Shown here: positions 1 through 8,915 of the stretch, in pieces
Layout: each line of letters opens with the position of its first letter
How positions within the stretch are numbered: position 1 is the stretch's first letter
Assembly: GCA_005778405.1 (NCBI GenBank)
Contig: SXOA01000189.1
Location: forward strand, 1-40,389
Source of the DNA: Planctomycetaceae bacterium
GTDB lineage: Bacteria; Planctomycetota; Planctomycetia; Pirellulales; Pirellulaceae
Length of the DNA: 40,389 nt
Direction of reading: 5' to 3'
Made by a program: the position numbers and the translations under genes
Notes under the pieces: generated by a model
The model's input: only the letters and a program-made list of their open reading frames with translations
The model's database searches: none
Told to the model about the DNA's origin: nothing

Positions 1-1
1 G

Positions 2-121
2 GCCGAGGGCCTGAACAGCAAAATCATGTCCATCAAACGTCGGGCCGGCGGCTTCCGCAACCCCGAAAACTTCAAAACCGCGATCTACTTCCACTGCGGC
101 GGATTAAGCCTGTACCCATAA
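2..121 (+). pseudogene. ISL3-type transposase, C-terminal end (cut by window edge)
   Basis: Reading from base 2 gives 39 residues and a TAA. The peptide contains [16 protein letters not shown], then [16 protein letters not shown], and ends LSLYP. This matches the conserved C-terminus of ISL3-family (DDE) transposases as I know the family. Only the tail is inside the window, so it cannot be judged whether the element is complete upstream. An ISL3 inverted repeat would be expected within a few tens of bases of the stop, around 110-140, but the other end is not visible so I cannot mark it. The next ORF starts in the same frame nine bases after the stop, which suggests that the insertion or a deletion has removed the 5' part of that gene. 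Confidence 0.7.
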
Positions 122-130
122 GAAACCCAG

Positions 131-652
131 TTGGTTCAGAATGTTCCTGCCGCAAGCGACCCGCGAGACAATAGGTTTTTCGTCCACAATGTGGAGTTTG
201 CGGCGCTTCGTGCGAACGCAATGCGAGTAAAGGATGAAATCCAAGATGTTCCGACGATACTTCAGTTCTGGGTCATCAACATGATAGCTGCTTACGAGGG
301 ACCTGCTGATTGGGACTTTGACCCGGACGAACAAAGAGTTGCTTGCGGCATCACCGCGCCAGAGACCAACGTCTGTTATGTTTTCTTTGAAGCAATTCGC
401 GATCGGGCAGTATATGAGGATGGAGATGCAATGGGACCTAATAGGAAATCCGTGGACGAAGAGACCTTGAAAAAACGCGTCACTCTTCACGAATCTGGAC
501 ATGTGATGGGCGTGGAGCATACAGGCCGAGTGATGGACTTTGTTAGTAACCTATTTGACAGTTCCGCTGTGAACTTTTTCTCGAATTCTCAACTTGGTCG
601 CGTTCAGGGACAACCATTCCCAAAGAGCAGGCCGGACCCCACGATTCCATGA
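131..652 (+). pseudogene. Metzincin-like zinc protease, probably 5'-truncated
   Basis: The ORF of up to 173 residues carries a full HExxHxxGxxH zinc site (H120, E121, H124, H130, counting from the TTG at 131), followed by VMD with Met135 as a plausible Met-turn. This is the signature of metzincin metallopeptidases such as matrixin- or archaelysin-like enzymes. No signal peptide is seen, although such enzymes are usually exported, and the only available starts are TTG 131 or internal ATGs. The reading frame is open back to the transposase stop at 119-121. I infer that the original 5' end was lost to the adjacent insertion sequence. The stop overlaps the start of the next gene (ATGA at 649-652), a sign of translational coupling. 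Substrate unknown. The alternative is a short intact protein starting at TTG or at the ATG near 211. Confidence 0.5.
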
Positions 653-1494
653 TTACTCCCATTGCGCTATTAGTGCTTACTCTGGCTGCCGAGGAATCAG
701 TTGTTCTCAGACTTTCCCCAAACACAGCAGATGTGCTTCAGTGTGACAATCTGTTGGTACTGAGCATTATTGAGAATAGGAATCTGTCGGCCGTAAAAAT
801 GGCAGGCGAACTTCGGCATGGTTGGATTCGGTATGAGATCGAAAAGGACGGGAAATGGGTTCGGGTAGCCCCGACGGCCGATCAAATTGCAGCGCCCTGT
901 GGAATCGGCGACGCCCCGCTCTTGAAAGGTGAGTCAACTTATGCGGAGTGTGCTGCATTGCACCGTTGGAGCGTCAGGGGCAAGTTCCTTTTCGAGTCAC
1001 CCGGAACCTATAAAATCCGTGCAGTTGCCACGATGCCCTGGGGAGATATTGCCTCGGAGCCAGTGAGGATTGCGGTCAAATCTCGCGACGGCGCAGGTTT
1101 AAGGAAAATCGACTCAGTCCCGCCTTGGGATCTTTGGGGGTTGGGTATGCCTTCCCTTGAACAGCCATTGCCTGAAGAGCTGATTGAGCTAAAAAGTGTT
1201 GGCGGAAATATTGGCAAAACGATTACGACTTGGGAGATGGTTGGTACGGCGTGTGAAGGAGGCGATTGGAAAGGGCACAAAGTTTCTAAGGACCAAGCGT
1301 GCGAGTGGTTGAAGGAGAATCTCGAGCCTGTCGCGTTTGAACATTCGATGATACTTTTGGGATCCTATTATCGGCAGAAGAAATACTGGTCAGGACTGCC
1401 CGCAGTTGTCAGTTCGATGAAGCATGATTCGATGACTCGTCAGGACTTTCTCTATTATCTAGCGCCGCAGAAACCGAAGCGTGAGCCAAAATAA
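649..1494 (+). CDS. Putative secreted protein, unknown function
   Basis: 281 residues. The first 15 residues (MITPIALLVLTLAAE) form a short hydrophobic stretch that could be a signal peptide with a weak n-region. Residues about 20-145 look beta-rich (alternating hydrophobics, a FESPGTYKIRA segment) and resemble an Ig-like fold of the kind found in secreted bacterial proteins. The rest is a charged, helical C-terminal part with several Trp. I recognise no catalytic motif and no named family. It is coupled to the preceding metzincin-like ORF by a 4-bp ATGA overlap, so the two probably formed a protease/partner pair. The gene is AT-richer by eye than the rest of the window, and an insertion-sequence remnant lies upstream, so the pair may have been acquired. 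A terminator-like hairpin follows 18 bp after the stop. Confidence 0.65.
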   Translation: MITPIALLVLTLAAEESVVLRLSPNTADVLQCDNLLVLSIIENRNLSAVKMAGELRHGWIRYEIEKDGKWVRVAPTADQIAAPCGIGDAPLLKGESTYAECAALHRWSVRGKFLFESPGTYKIRAVATMPWGDIASEPVRIAVKSRDGAGLRKIDSVPPWDLWGLGMPSLEQPLPEELIELKSVGGNIGKTITTWEMVGTACEGGDWKGHKVSKDQACEWLKENLEPVAFEHSMILLGSYYRQKKYWSGLPAVVSSMKHDSMTRQDFLYYLAPQKPKREPK

Positions 1495-1512
1495 AGCCGG
1501 CAAGAAACAGAG

Positions 1513-1547
1513 AGGGCCGTCAAGGTGCGGGAACGCTTGACGGCCCT
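1513..1547 (+). terminator. Terminator-like hairpin
   Basis: A perfect 12-bp stem, AGGGCCGTCAAG (1513-1524) against its complement at 1536-1547, with an 11-nt loop. It lies 18 bp after the stop of the secreted-protein gene. Only a short TTC follows rather than a U-run, so intrinsic termination is likely but not certain. Confidence 0.5.
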
Positions 1548-2599
1548 TTCAGGCGGGAATGAATTATCGTGGGCATGGGACAAAGCGACTCTACCCAATC
1601 GCTATGGCCCGGGTGTCCCTATTCCTCAAGGGACATGGGTGTTGCAATATGCATCCTCCTGTGCGTCGGCGGAAATGAGAAACACTCTGGAATCCTTTCC
1701 AGGCATTAAGGCCTGGCGTCGCTGATGGGAAGTAAAGCAAGGGGCGTGCCGGAAGGGACCAAGGTGGGTCGGCAATCCAGCACTTGGATGGCCTAATTCC
1801 TAATAGGCTAAGGGCTTACGCTGATTTCGTCTCCCAAAAACCGCACTCGCCAGACCGCCCCGCGGGCTTGTAGTTCTTACAGCCCCGAGAAATGTTTACA
1901 AACCGCCAATCCCCCGTTTCCAGCCCCAATCATAGAACACATAAAAATGCTGTCTGGCCCCTTGACACAAGGGAACAAGTGTATACAATACAGCAACCGG
2001 TGGCGGAGCCGCGCGCAAGGGGCCAGGAGGGCAGGCTCTTTGACAACATGGTTGTAAGGGAACAAGGTCTTCCATTAAGGGGCCGACGGAGAGCGAGGGA
2101 GCGTTTGAAAAACAGCTTATAAATTCGCAGAGTAACCCCCCGGAATGGTGGCGCACCTCATGAATCAAGAAACGGGTGATTCAGGCCAAAACGGAGCGCA
2201 GCGGTTTGTCGGAAGTAATTTACTTGCAATAGTTTATGGCATTGTTCTGATACCAAAATGTATCAAAATCGGTACCTTGAATCTGTGAATCAAAGCCACC
2301 AATTGGCCGCTTATAACCTGACAAGGAAGTTTCGCAGCCATTTGACAGTTAAGGGAAAACGTCGATTCGTCAACCCAGCGGCCAAGCATGGCACTCGCTC
2401 GCCACGCTGCGCCAATCCTTGTTGGCAGCCAGGGTCACGTTTATAGTGGGACCAAACATGCCCGGAGCCCCTTTGCCATTTTTACAAGCCGCCGGATGAA
2501 CCCGGCGCAAACTTGCCGCGTATTAGGTCCACTGCACGTGCGGCAAATCGCGGCAGGGCTTGAAGTTATCGCCACGCCATACCCCTTGGATCCTCTACG
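1548..2599. other. Long gene-poor region
   Basis: More than 1 kb with no ORF that looks like a protein. Short open frames (for example 1525-1725, 1892-2122, 2258-2446) have Arg/Pro/Gln-rich compositions typical of chance ORFs and lack ribosome binding sites. The stretch contains a promoter-like pair at 1962-1989, an 11-bp direct repeat (AAGGGAACAAG at 1969-1979 and 2056-2066), and a small hairpin TGAATCA/TGATTCA at 2161-2183. It may hold a non-coding RNA or the remains of a lost gene. I see no recognisable RNA family. Confidence 0.5.
1962..1989 (+). promoter_or_regulatory. Sigma-70-like promoter candidate with direct repeat
   Basis: TTGACA (1962-1967), 16 bp, then TACAAT (1984-1989): a near-consensus housekeeping promoter. 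The 11-mer AAGGGAACAAG begins just after the -35 box and occurs again at 2056-2066, downstream of a second TTGACA (2040-2045), so it could be a repeated operator. No ORF follows closely, so the transcript would be non-coding, or a leader reaching the ABC gene about 700 bp downstream. Confidence 0.4.
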
Positions 2600-2652
2600 A
2601 ACCCGAAGCGCCAGCGAGGGAATACCGCTTTCCCTCGCTGGCGCTTCGGGTT
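2600..2652. repeat. Perfect 23-bp palindrome (AACCCGAAGCG family)
   Basis: Left arm 2600-2622 begins AACCCGAAGCGCCAGCG and ends AGGGAA. The right arm 2630-2652 is its exact reverse complement, with a 7-nt loop. It lies 28 bp before the ABC ATPase start. Related half-sites occur in direct orientation after nuoL (34316-34364), so this is a dispersed REP-like intergenic element. Confidence 0.85.
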
Positions 2653-2679
2653 AGTGCCAAATCTTACAACTCTCTCCCC

Positions 2680-3606
2680 ATGCCAAGTCAATTGGAAGCA
2701 CCCGATGTCGCCAAAGCCGCCCCCGCCAGCGGCGACGTGGTCATTGAGACCCGCAGCCTGACCAAGGTTTTTCGGGACTTCTGGGGCCGCCCCAAGGTGC
2801 GGGCCCTCAACGCCCTCGACCTGCAAATCCGCCGCGGGGAGATTTTCGGACTGCTGGGGCCCAATGGTTCCGGAAAATCGACCACCATCAAGCTTCTGCT
2901 GGGGCTGCTCTTTCCTTCCAGCGGGCAGGCGCTGGTATTCGGCAAGGATGCCACGGATGTCGCCAAAAACGAACGGATTGGCTATCTGCCGGAAGAGTCC
3001 TATCTCTACAAGTTTCTGAATGCCGAAGAAACGCTCGACTTTTATGCCCGGCTGTTCAACATGACGCCGGCAGTCCGCAAGCAGCGGATTGAACAACTGA
3101 TTCAGCTGGTGGGAATCCAGCACGCTCGCCGCCGCCAGTTGCGCGAATACTCCAAGGGGATGACGCGGCGGATCGGCCTGGCCCAGGCCCTCATCAACGA
3201 TCCTGAATTGATTCTGCTCGACGAACCGACTTCCGGACTCGACCCCATCGGCACCCGTGAGATGAAGGATCTGATTCTCAAATTGCGGGACCAGGGGAAG
3301 ACCATCTTGATGAGCAGCCACTTGCTCCCCGATGTGCAGGACGTTTGCGATCGCATCGCCATTTTGCACCAAGGGGAACTGAAGGAGCTCGGCGCGGTTT
3401 CGGAGTTGCTGACGGTTCAGGACGTGACCCAGTTCAAGGCCAAAGGGTTGTCACCCGCCGCGGAGGACGAAATCCGAGCGGTGATTGCCCGTCATGGTGG
3501 CGAGCTCCTGAAGGTCGAGCACCCGACTCTGTCGCTGGAAGAACTGTTCCTGAACATTGTCAAAGACAGCGAGGCTCGCCCCGGCCGCCGCGCCCAGCAA
3601 AAGTAG
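2680..3606 (+). CDS. ABC transporter ATP-binding protein (ABC-2/CcmA type)
   Basis: 308 residues from ATG 2680. The ATPase domain shows Walker [10 protein letters not shown], the ABC signature in the slightly unusual form YSKGM, Walker [14 protein letters not shown] and the H-loop SSHLL. This is the layout of CcmA/DrrA-type ATPases that drive ABC-2 exporters. The open frame extends upstream to 2560, but that part reads through the palindrome at 2600-2652, so I chose the internal ATG as start. The C-terminal 70 residues form the usual extension of this class. The next gene is an ABC-2-like permease 70 bp downstream, followed by a coupled helical protein, so the three probably make one export or envelope-maintenance machine. 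Substrate unknown. Confidence 0.92.
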   Translation: MPSQLEAPDVAKAAPASGDVVIETRSLTKVFRDFWGRPKVRALNALDLQIRRGEIFGLLGPNGSGKSTTIKLLLGLLFPSSGQALVFGKDATDVAKNERIGYLPEESYLYKFLNAEETLDFYARLFNMTPAVRKQRIEQLIQLVGIQHARRRQLREYSKGMTRRIGLAQALINDPELILLDEPTSGLDPIGTREMKDLILKLRDQGKTILMSSHLLPDVQDVCDRIAILHQGELKELGAVSELLTVQDVTQFKAKGLSPAAEDEIRAVIARHGGELLKVEHPTLSLEELFLNIVKDSEARPGRRAQQK

Positions 3607-3676
3607 CCAGTGCCTCTGCCGATTGGTCCTCCGAGTTTCAGTCCCCTTGGTTCATCGCCCGGCTTAAGAGTCCGAA

Positions 3677-5551
3677 ATGCCTTTTGAACATCATATTATA
3701 GAGTACTGGGAGTGGATGCTCCCCAACTTGAGCGAAGTCCGACTGCTGGACGCCCGATCCTGGTCGAACATCGGATTTCTGATGGGGGCCAGCGGCGTTC
3801 TGCTGCTGCTGGCATTTCTGTTTCCGTTCCTGTGGTTCTTGATTGCCGTCATCAAGCACGGCCCCAGCGAAGGTTTTTACCTGGTGGCCAAGTCGATCTA
3901 TGGGGGCATCACCGAGGACTTGCCCGGCTTCTCTTTCCGCCGGACATATGCCATCGCCAAGGTCGCCGTGCAGGAAGCCATTCGCAACCGGGTACTCGTT
4001 GGCTTTGCGGTGTTCGTGCTCCTGATGCTGTTCGCCGGCTTGTTTCTGGATGTGGAAAACAGCAACCGGGCCAAGTCCTATATCAGCTTCGTCCTCTGGG
4101 CGACGAATTGCCTGGTAATGCTCATGGCCGTGATCCTGAGCGCCTTCAGCATCCCCAACGACATCAAAAGCAAGACGATTTATACGGTCGTCACCAAGCC
4201 GATTCGCGCGGGGGAAATCGTGCTGGGTCGGGTCATTGGTTTTTCCGCCGTCGGCAGCGTGATGCTATTGATGATGGGGCTCATCAGCTATGTGTTTGTC
4301 GTCCGCGGCCTCTCCCACACTCATGTGCTCAAAGCCGATAGCTTCGCTACCAAAGCCGACCCCACCGGCAAGCGCGAAGGAGTGACTTCGCGGGATGCCC
4401 ACCACCGTCACCGGGTGATCATGGACAAAAGCGGGAATATCACCACCGGCGAAACGGAAAGCGAACACGGCCATTTCCACCGGATTGAATCCGAGGGGGA
4501 AGGTGCCAACCGCACGTACAAAGTCGGCGCTGCCCGCGGCGACCTCATTGCCCGCTCCCCAATCTTCGGCAAGCTTCGTCGCCTGGACCCAGCCGGCAAC
4601 CCCAGCGAAGGAATCAATGTGGGGGATGAGTGGACGTATCGTACGTTTATCGAGGGGGGCAACAACCGCTCCGCGGCGATTTGGACCTTCAGCAACGTCA
4701 CTCCCGAGCGCTACCCCGAGGGCTTGCCGCTGGAGATGAACCTGTCAGTGTTTCGTACTTTCAAAGGGGTCATCGCACGAGGGGTGATGGGGGAAATCAC
4801 GCTCCGCAACGTCAACCCCGACGCCAAAGTAAAGTCTTCCCCGCCGATCACGTTCGAATCGCGCGAGTACGTCGCCCATCGATTTCCCATCGATCGCAAG
4901 CTGAAGATCGGCAAGAACCCGGACGGCACCGACCTGACCATGGACATTTTCGAGGATCTGGTGCATGAAGGCAAAATCGAAGTTTCCATCCGTTGCATTG
5001 AACATTCGCAGTATTTTGGTATCGCCCAACCCGATGTCTATCTCCGCCCGTCCGACAGTTTCTTCTTTGTCAATTTTGCCAAGGGGTACTTGAGCATTTG
5101 GCTGCAAATGGTGCTGGTGACCTGTTTCGGCGTTATGTTCAGCACGTTCCTGAGCGGTCCTGTCGCCATGATGGCCACCTGGTGCGCCATTGGACTTGGG
5201 TTCTTTGGCGGGCTGGCTCGTGACGTGCTGACCAACCTGGTGACGGGAGGTGGACCGATCGAATCCGGGATTCGCATTCTGCAACAGAAGAACACCTCGT
5301 CGGACTTGGATGTGTACTTGCCGCTGGAATTGGCCATCAAATATTCGGATAAGGCGATGCTGGTTGTCGTGGAGGGGCTGACATATATCTTGCCCAACTA
5401 TGGAAATTTCGATACGTCCCAATTCGTGGCCAATGGGTACGATGTCTATCCTGACCTGGTGGGACAACAATTGACGATGGCCGTCGTGTATGCACTGTCC
5501 GCCAGCATCGCGGCATACTTCTTTTTGAAGACGCGGGAGATTGCCGGATGA
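3677..5551 (+). CDS. ABC-2-like permease with large extracytoplasmic insertion
   Basis: 624 residues. There are hydrophobic helices near residues 35-57 (GVLLLLAFLFPFLWFLIAV), 110-130, 140-160 and 185-210. A long soluble region follows (about 215-470, with a His-rich DAHHRHR near its start). A C-terminal membrane block includes WLQMVLVTCFGVMF and the segment before the final ALSASIAAYFFLK. The phrases SIPNDIKSKTIYTVVTKPI and RNRVLVG are typical of ABC-2 permeases that pair with CcmA-type ATPases. Typical ABC-2 permeases are 250-400 residues, so the 250-residue insertion is unusual and may face the cell exterior. The gene ends in a 4-bp ATGA overlap with the following gene, indicating coupled translation. 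Confidence 0.82.
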   Translation: MPFEHHIIEYWEWMLPNLSEVRLLDARSWSNIGFLMGASGVLLLLAFLFPFLWFLIAVIKHGPSEGFYLVAKSIYGGITEDLPGFSFRRTYAIAKVAVQEAIRNRVLVGFAVFVLLMLFAGLFLDVENSNRAKSYISFVLWATNCLVMLMAVILSAFSIPNDIKSKTIYTVVTKPIRAGEIVLGRVIGFSAVGSVMLLMMGLISYVFVVRGLSHTHVLKADSFATKADPTGKREGVTSRDAHHRHRVIMDKSGNITTGETESEHGHFHRIESEGEGANRTYKVGAARGDLIARSPIFGKLRRLDPAGNPSEGINVGDEWTYRTFIEGGNNRSAAIWTFSNVTPERYPEGLPLEMNLSVFRTFKGVIARGVMGEITLRNVNPDAKVKSSPPITFESREYVAHRFPIDRKLKIGKNPDGTDLTMDIFEDLVHEGKIEVSIRCIEHSQYFGIAQPDVYLRPSDSFFFVNFAKGYLSIWLQMVLVTCFGVMFSTFLSGPVAMMATWCAIGLGFFGGLARDVLTNLVTGGGPIESGIRILQQKNTSSDLDVYLPLELAIKYSDKAMLVVVEGLTYILPNYGNFDTSQFVANGYDVYPDLVGQQLTMAVVYALSASIAAYFFLKTREIAG

Positions 5552-7266
5552 ACTGGAACAACGCCTCATTCGTCCGCAAAGTCATTTACCTGGTCGGGAT
5601 TGCCGTCCTGTTATTGCCGATTGCGGCTCTCAGTCAGCCCGCGACAGCTGGCCGCGGACAGGATCGCTCCTCGGGGGGCAAGTTGGCTCAGTTGCGGGCG
5701 CAATACCGCCTGGCGCAAGCGGAGTTGGGAGCAATCGACCCGGCCAGCGAGACCATGAAGCTGGCTACCGTGGGGCTACGTGGCGTAGCGGTGACCTATC
5801 TCTGGTACAAGGCCATTGACTATCAGAAAAGGAAGGACTTCACCGGCTTGGAATTGACGGTCAAACAGATCATTCGGCTGCAACCCAATTTCTTGAAAGT
5901 CTGGGACTTTCAGGCGCACAATCTGACCTATAACTCGTCGGTCGAGTTCGACAGTTACCGCGACCGCTATGCCTGGGTCAAAAAGGGAATCGACTTCCTC
6001 ATTCTGGGTACGCACTACAACCGCGATGAGCCGGGGATGCTCTATCAACTCGGTTGGTACGTCGGGCACAAGATGGGCCGCGCCGACGAGAGCAAGGAAT
6101 TCCGCCGCTTGTTCAAGGACGATGAGGACATGCACGATAAATTCCGCCTGCAGGGGGTGGAAGTCGATGAAGGGTTTGGTTACGACAGCAAGCCCGATAA
6201 CTGGCTGGTGGGCAAGCTTTGGTTCGACAAAGCGGAGCGGGCCGCCGAATACAAATCGATTCGCAGCAAGTCACCGCTGGTTTTCTACAACGGCGGTCCC
6301 ATGGCCGCCATCAATGCGGCCGCGGCAATGGAAAAGGACGATGGCATCTTCGGCCAGCGTGCCAAATATGCCTGGTCCGTGGGCAATGCAGGCTGGGTGA
6401 AGTTCGGCAATCGGCAGCTCCCGACCTATCTGGGAATCGCCATTCAGCTTAATAACCTGGAGGCACTCCAAGCCAGTCATGCGGCAACGGAAGTTCGGCT
6501 CGATGCCCTCGCGCCCGGTGTCCGCGAAAAAATTCGCAGCGAGAAAATCGCCGCGCTTCCCAAACGAGAATTGGAGCTGTGGGTTAAGCCCGTTAAAGAC
6601 CGGACCGCGGAGGAACAGCACGTCGCCGTCAATTTTCTTGGCTCCAAAGTCAAAGCCACCAATGAAGAGGTCGCCGCGCGTGTTCCCCGCGAAAAGCTAG
6701 CACAGGCCCGCGAGATTGCCGACCAGTTGCAAAGGCTGACCCAGGAAATGGACATGACCTCGCGCTACCGAGGAACGGTGAATTTCGATTATTGGCGCGC
6801 TCGTTGCAGCGCCGAGCAAACGCAGGAGGCGCTTGACGCGCGCGAACAAATCCACAAGGCCGAAGAATTGCGGGAAGCCAATCGGAGCCTGAACGACTCC
6901 CGCGAGAATTATGAGAAGGCCTGGGAAAACTGGGCGATCGTCTTTAAGAAGCATCCGCAACTTTTTGATTCCATTGAGGCCCAGGAGCTTGTCGACGCCA
7001 TCGATCATTATGCCGATGTGCTTGGCCGGATTGAGGTCAAGTTCCCTGCGGACTTCAAGCTGAAAGAATTGCTGGAGATGACCGAACAGGGGCAGCGGCT
7101 CAAGAAGCGGCTGGATACTTTGCAAGCGATCGCACCGGCGGTGACGCCCGCCCAGCCAGGCGAGAAGAAGCCGGAATCCACGGAAAATCCCGCCGAGAAA
7201 ACGAAGGCAGAAGAGAAGCCGGCCGCCGCTGCCAAAGACGCGGCGCCGACCAAGGACGAGAAATAG
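5548..7266 (+). CDS. Membrane-anchored helical (TPR-like) protein linked to ABC exporter
   Basis: 572 residues. An N-terminal hydrophobic segment (VIYLVGIAVLLLPIAALS, residues about 13-30) serves as signal peptide or anchor. The body is almost entirely helical, with TPR-like spacing around residues 80-200 (YLWYKAIDYQKRKDF, then IIRLQPNFLKVWDFQAHNL). Coiled-coil-like segments follow near 400-480. The tail is low-complexity Lys/Glu/Ala/Pro. The start ATG overlaps the permease stop, so it belongs to the same operon. I know this as a conserved hypothetical of planctomycetes but cannot name a function. It may be an extracytoplasmic adaptor of the transporter (inference). Confidence 0.75.
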   Translation: MNWNNASFVRKVIYLVGIAVLLLPIAALSQPATAGRGQDRSSGGKLAQLRAQYRLAQAELGAIDPASETMKLATVGLRGVAVTYLWYKAIDYQKRKDFTGLELTVKQIIRLQPNFLKVWDFQAHNLTYNSSVEFDSYRDRYAWVKKGIDFLILGTHYNRDEPGMLYQLGWYVGHKMGRADESKEFRRLFKDDEDMHDKFRLQGVEVDEGFGYDSKPDNWLVGKLWFDKAERAAEYKSIRSKSPLVFYNGGPMAAINAAAAMEKDDGIFGQRAKYAWSVGNAGWVKFGNRQLPTYLGIAIQLNNLEALQASHAATEVRLDALAPGVREKIRSEKIAALPKRELELWVKPVKDRTAEEQHVAVNFLGSKVKATNEEVAARVPREKLAQAREIADQLQRLTQEMDMTSRYRGTVNFDYWRARCSAEQTQEALDAREQIHKAEELREANRSLNDSRENYEKAWENWAIVFKKHPQLFDSIEAQELVDAIDHYADVLGRIEVKFPADFKLKELLEMTEQGQRLKKRLDTLQAIAPAVTPAQPGEKKPESTENPAEKTKAEEKPAAAAKDAAPTKDEK

Positions 7267-7274
7267 TCTGCGGT

Positions 7275-7742
7275 TCACACTGAAACCCGTCTGGCTCCGC
7301 TGCCATCAACGACCATCCCCGGCACCAGGGCCGCAATCACGCGGAGAAACCCTTCCTTGTCGGCGGGAGAGATCATGACCATTCGCGAGCGGCTGCCGAT
7401 CCGATAGCGGATGGAGAGTCGATCGAGAGACAGCGCGGGCGAGCTGAGTGGATTGTGAGTGGGGACGATCTCTTCAATGGTGCCGAGTTGTACGGTCCAC
7501 CAAAACGGACCTGAGCGAATCAGCAGCCGGCTGTCATCGACGACGTAGAATGTCGTCCGCAAAATCCAGGTAATGAACCCGGCGGAAAGCAATAACACGA
7601 TTCCAACCCACAGCATTTCGCCGGTTGTAAAAATGAAAACCGCCCCGGTAAGTTGAGCGCTCACCGTGGCGATGAGCAGGACCGTGAGCCACCAGTCGCA
7701 CTTCGACGGGAAGACCAGCGGTTTGGTTACATCTGCATCCAT
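7275..7742 (-). CDS. bPH-type (YyaB-like) PH-domain membrane protein
   Basis: 155 residues from the ATG at 7742, which has GAGG about 7 nt upstream; an in-frame ATG at 7754 and a TTG at 7760 are alternatives. Two hydrophobic segments (residues about 18-36 and 41-60) are followed by a bacterial PH-like domain. Its pattern, RLLIRSGPFWW, then TIEEIVPTHNPLSSPALSLDRL, then MISPADKEGFLRVI, is the one I associate with the YyaB-like bPH_4 family. Function unknown, probably inner membrane. It converges on the helical ABC-linked gene (8 bp apart) and diverges from the next gene across 52 bp. Confidence 0.75.
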   Translation of the reverse strand: MDADVTKPLVFPSKCDWWLTVLLIATVSAQLTGAVFIFTTGEMLWVGIVLLLSAGFITWILRTTFYVVDDSRLLIRSGPFWWTVQLGTIEEIVPTHNPLSSPALSLDRLSIRYRIGSRSRMVMISPADKEGFLRVIAALVPGMVVDGSGARRVSV

Positions 7743-7794
7743 GGGAAACCTCATCGTCAATGGTGCTTCGCTGAAGCATTAGGGATCATAACCG

Positions 7795-8277
7795 GTGGCA
7801 GCCAAATCGCGCCCACGAATCATGGTTATCGCCGCCGGGGCATTCATCATCGCCTTGATACTCGTTCTGGCCTGCCTGTCATTGACGGTCAAGGGTTGGA
7901 CTCGCGGCTTGACGACGAACTTCGCCGCAACCTCCGACGGCGACCAGGAGCCACGTCTTCATCCAATTGTTTCCCCAGAGCCGGCACTCAAGCTGGCGGA
8001 AGTTGTCGCCGCCGCGGCCCAGAAAATTGCCGGCTGGGAACTGATCTCCCGCGAGGAGACCGATCAGGAAACTACCCTTCGCCTCGTCCGCACCACGCGC
8101 CTGCTGGGATTCAAGGATGACATCACCGTCCACATTCGGCCGCTGAAAGACCCGCCCGAGCCCCCCAGCCACGAGATTTCCGCAGAAAGCCAATCCCGCG
8201 TTGGCAAAGGGGACTTCGGCCAAAATCGACGAAACCTGGTGGAACTGATGGACATGATCCGCGCCTTGCTGCGATAA
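7795..8277 (+). CDS. DUF1499-like membrane-anchored protein
   Basis: 160 residues from GTG 7795; ATG 7822 is an alternative start. One N-terminal helix (residues about 9-31) anchors it. The C-terminal part contains SAESQSRVGKGDFGQNRRN, closely resembling the SxSRxGxxDxGxNxxR core of DUF1499 proteins. The region before it (TTLRLVRTTRLLGFKDDITVHIRPL) is beta-rich, as expected for that family. DUF1499 proteins are uncharacterised. It is probably cotranscribed with the two membrane-protein genes downstream. Confidence 0.65.
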   Translation: MAAKSRPRIMVIAAGAFIIALILVLACLSLTVKGWTRGLTTNFAATSDGDQEPRLHPIVSPEPALKLAEVVAAAAQKIAGWELISREETDQETTLRLVRTTRLLGFKDDITVHIRPLKDPPEPPSHEISAESQSRVGKGDFGQNRRNLVELMDMIRALLR

Positions 8278-8315
8278 TGGCCGTGGATAGATTCCACTTC
8301 TTATCGTGAGTTCCC

Positions 8316-8915
8316 ATGAACGCCCGAGACCGCGTCCTCGGCATTGGTTCCTTTCTGCTGACGCTGCTTCTTGCGCCGCTTGTGGCGTGGCTCATCCTCG
8401 GTCCCGTGAATCGAGCTGGCGGAAAACTGCAGGCCCCCACGCGCTTTCACCTGATCGACTTCGTTTGGCTGCTCGTCGAGCTCCAGGTTGGCTTGGGATT
8501 TTGCCTGCAATATGTCGGGGTCCAATACCAACGCTCATTCGTGATGCTGCTGGCTTTCATGTCGTTTGCCTTATTGACCATGTGGGCCGGTGCGGTGAGC
8601 TTTCTTTCCCGCGCCGGAGTTCGTAACGGCGTCAAGCGCGGGGTCTTCATCGTGGTCCTGCTTCCCGCCACGCTCCTGGTCATGGTGATCATTCCGCTCT
8701 GCCCAGCGGCTTGCTATCTGCTCGAATCGGATCCTCGCATGATGGAGCTCGTGCTCCGACTGAACTTCAACATTCCCCGGGGGACGGGCGTGGCGGCCGG
8801 AGTCGTCGCCATGATTGTACTGCCGGCCCTGGGCCTGTTTCTCAACCGCCTGTCCGCCTGGATTGTCCGAGGAGCAAGCGAAGTGTCAGGAGTCCGCCAA
8901 CCGGTAGCAGCCTAG
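8316..8915 (+). CDS. Multi-pass membrane protein, unknown
   Basis: 199 residues with about five hydrophobic helices (residues about 10-30, 47-67, 72-97, 105-130 and 155-180) and no conserved motif I can name. A short charged loop joins helices 3 and 4. The stop codon is followed immediately by the ATG of the zinc-ribbon gene, so the two are one operon and perhaps one complex. Confidence 0.65.
   Translation: MNARDRVLGIGSFLLTLLLAPLVAWLILGPVNRAGGKLQAPTRFHLIDFVWLLVELQVGLGFCLQYVGVQYQRSFVMLLAFMSFALLTMWAGAVSFLSRAGVRNGVKRGVFIVVLLPATLLVMVIIPLCPAACYLLESDPRMMELVLRLNFNIPRGTGVAAGVVAMIVLPALGLFLNRLSAWIVRGASEVSGVRQPVAA

Noticed and set aside
1525..1725. Small ORF after the terminator-like hairpin
   Set aside because: It starts within the hairpin loop, has no ribosome site and no protein-like pattern.
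1892..2122. Small ORF in the gene-poor region
   Set aside because: It overlaps the promoter-like pair and has a chance composition rich in Arg/Gln/Pro.
2560..2679. In-frame upstream extension of the ABC ATPase
   Set aside because: It translates the perfect palindrome at 2600-2652; a better start is ATG 2680.
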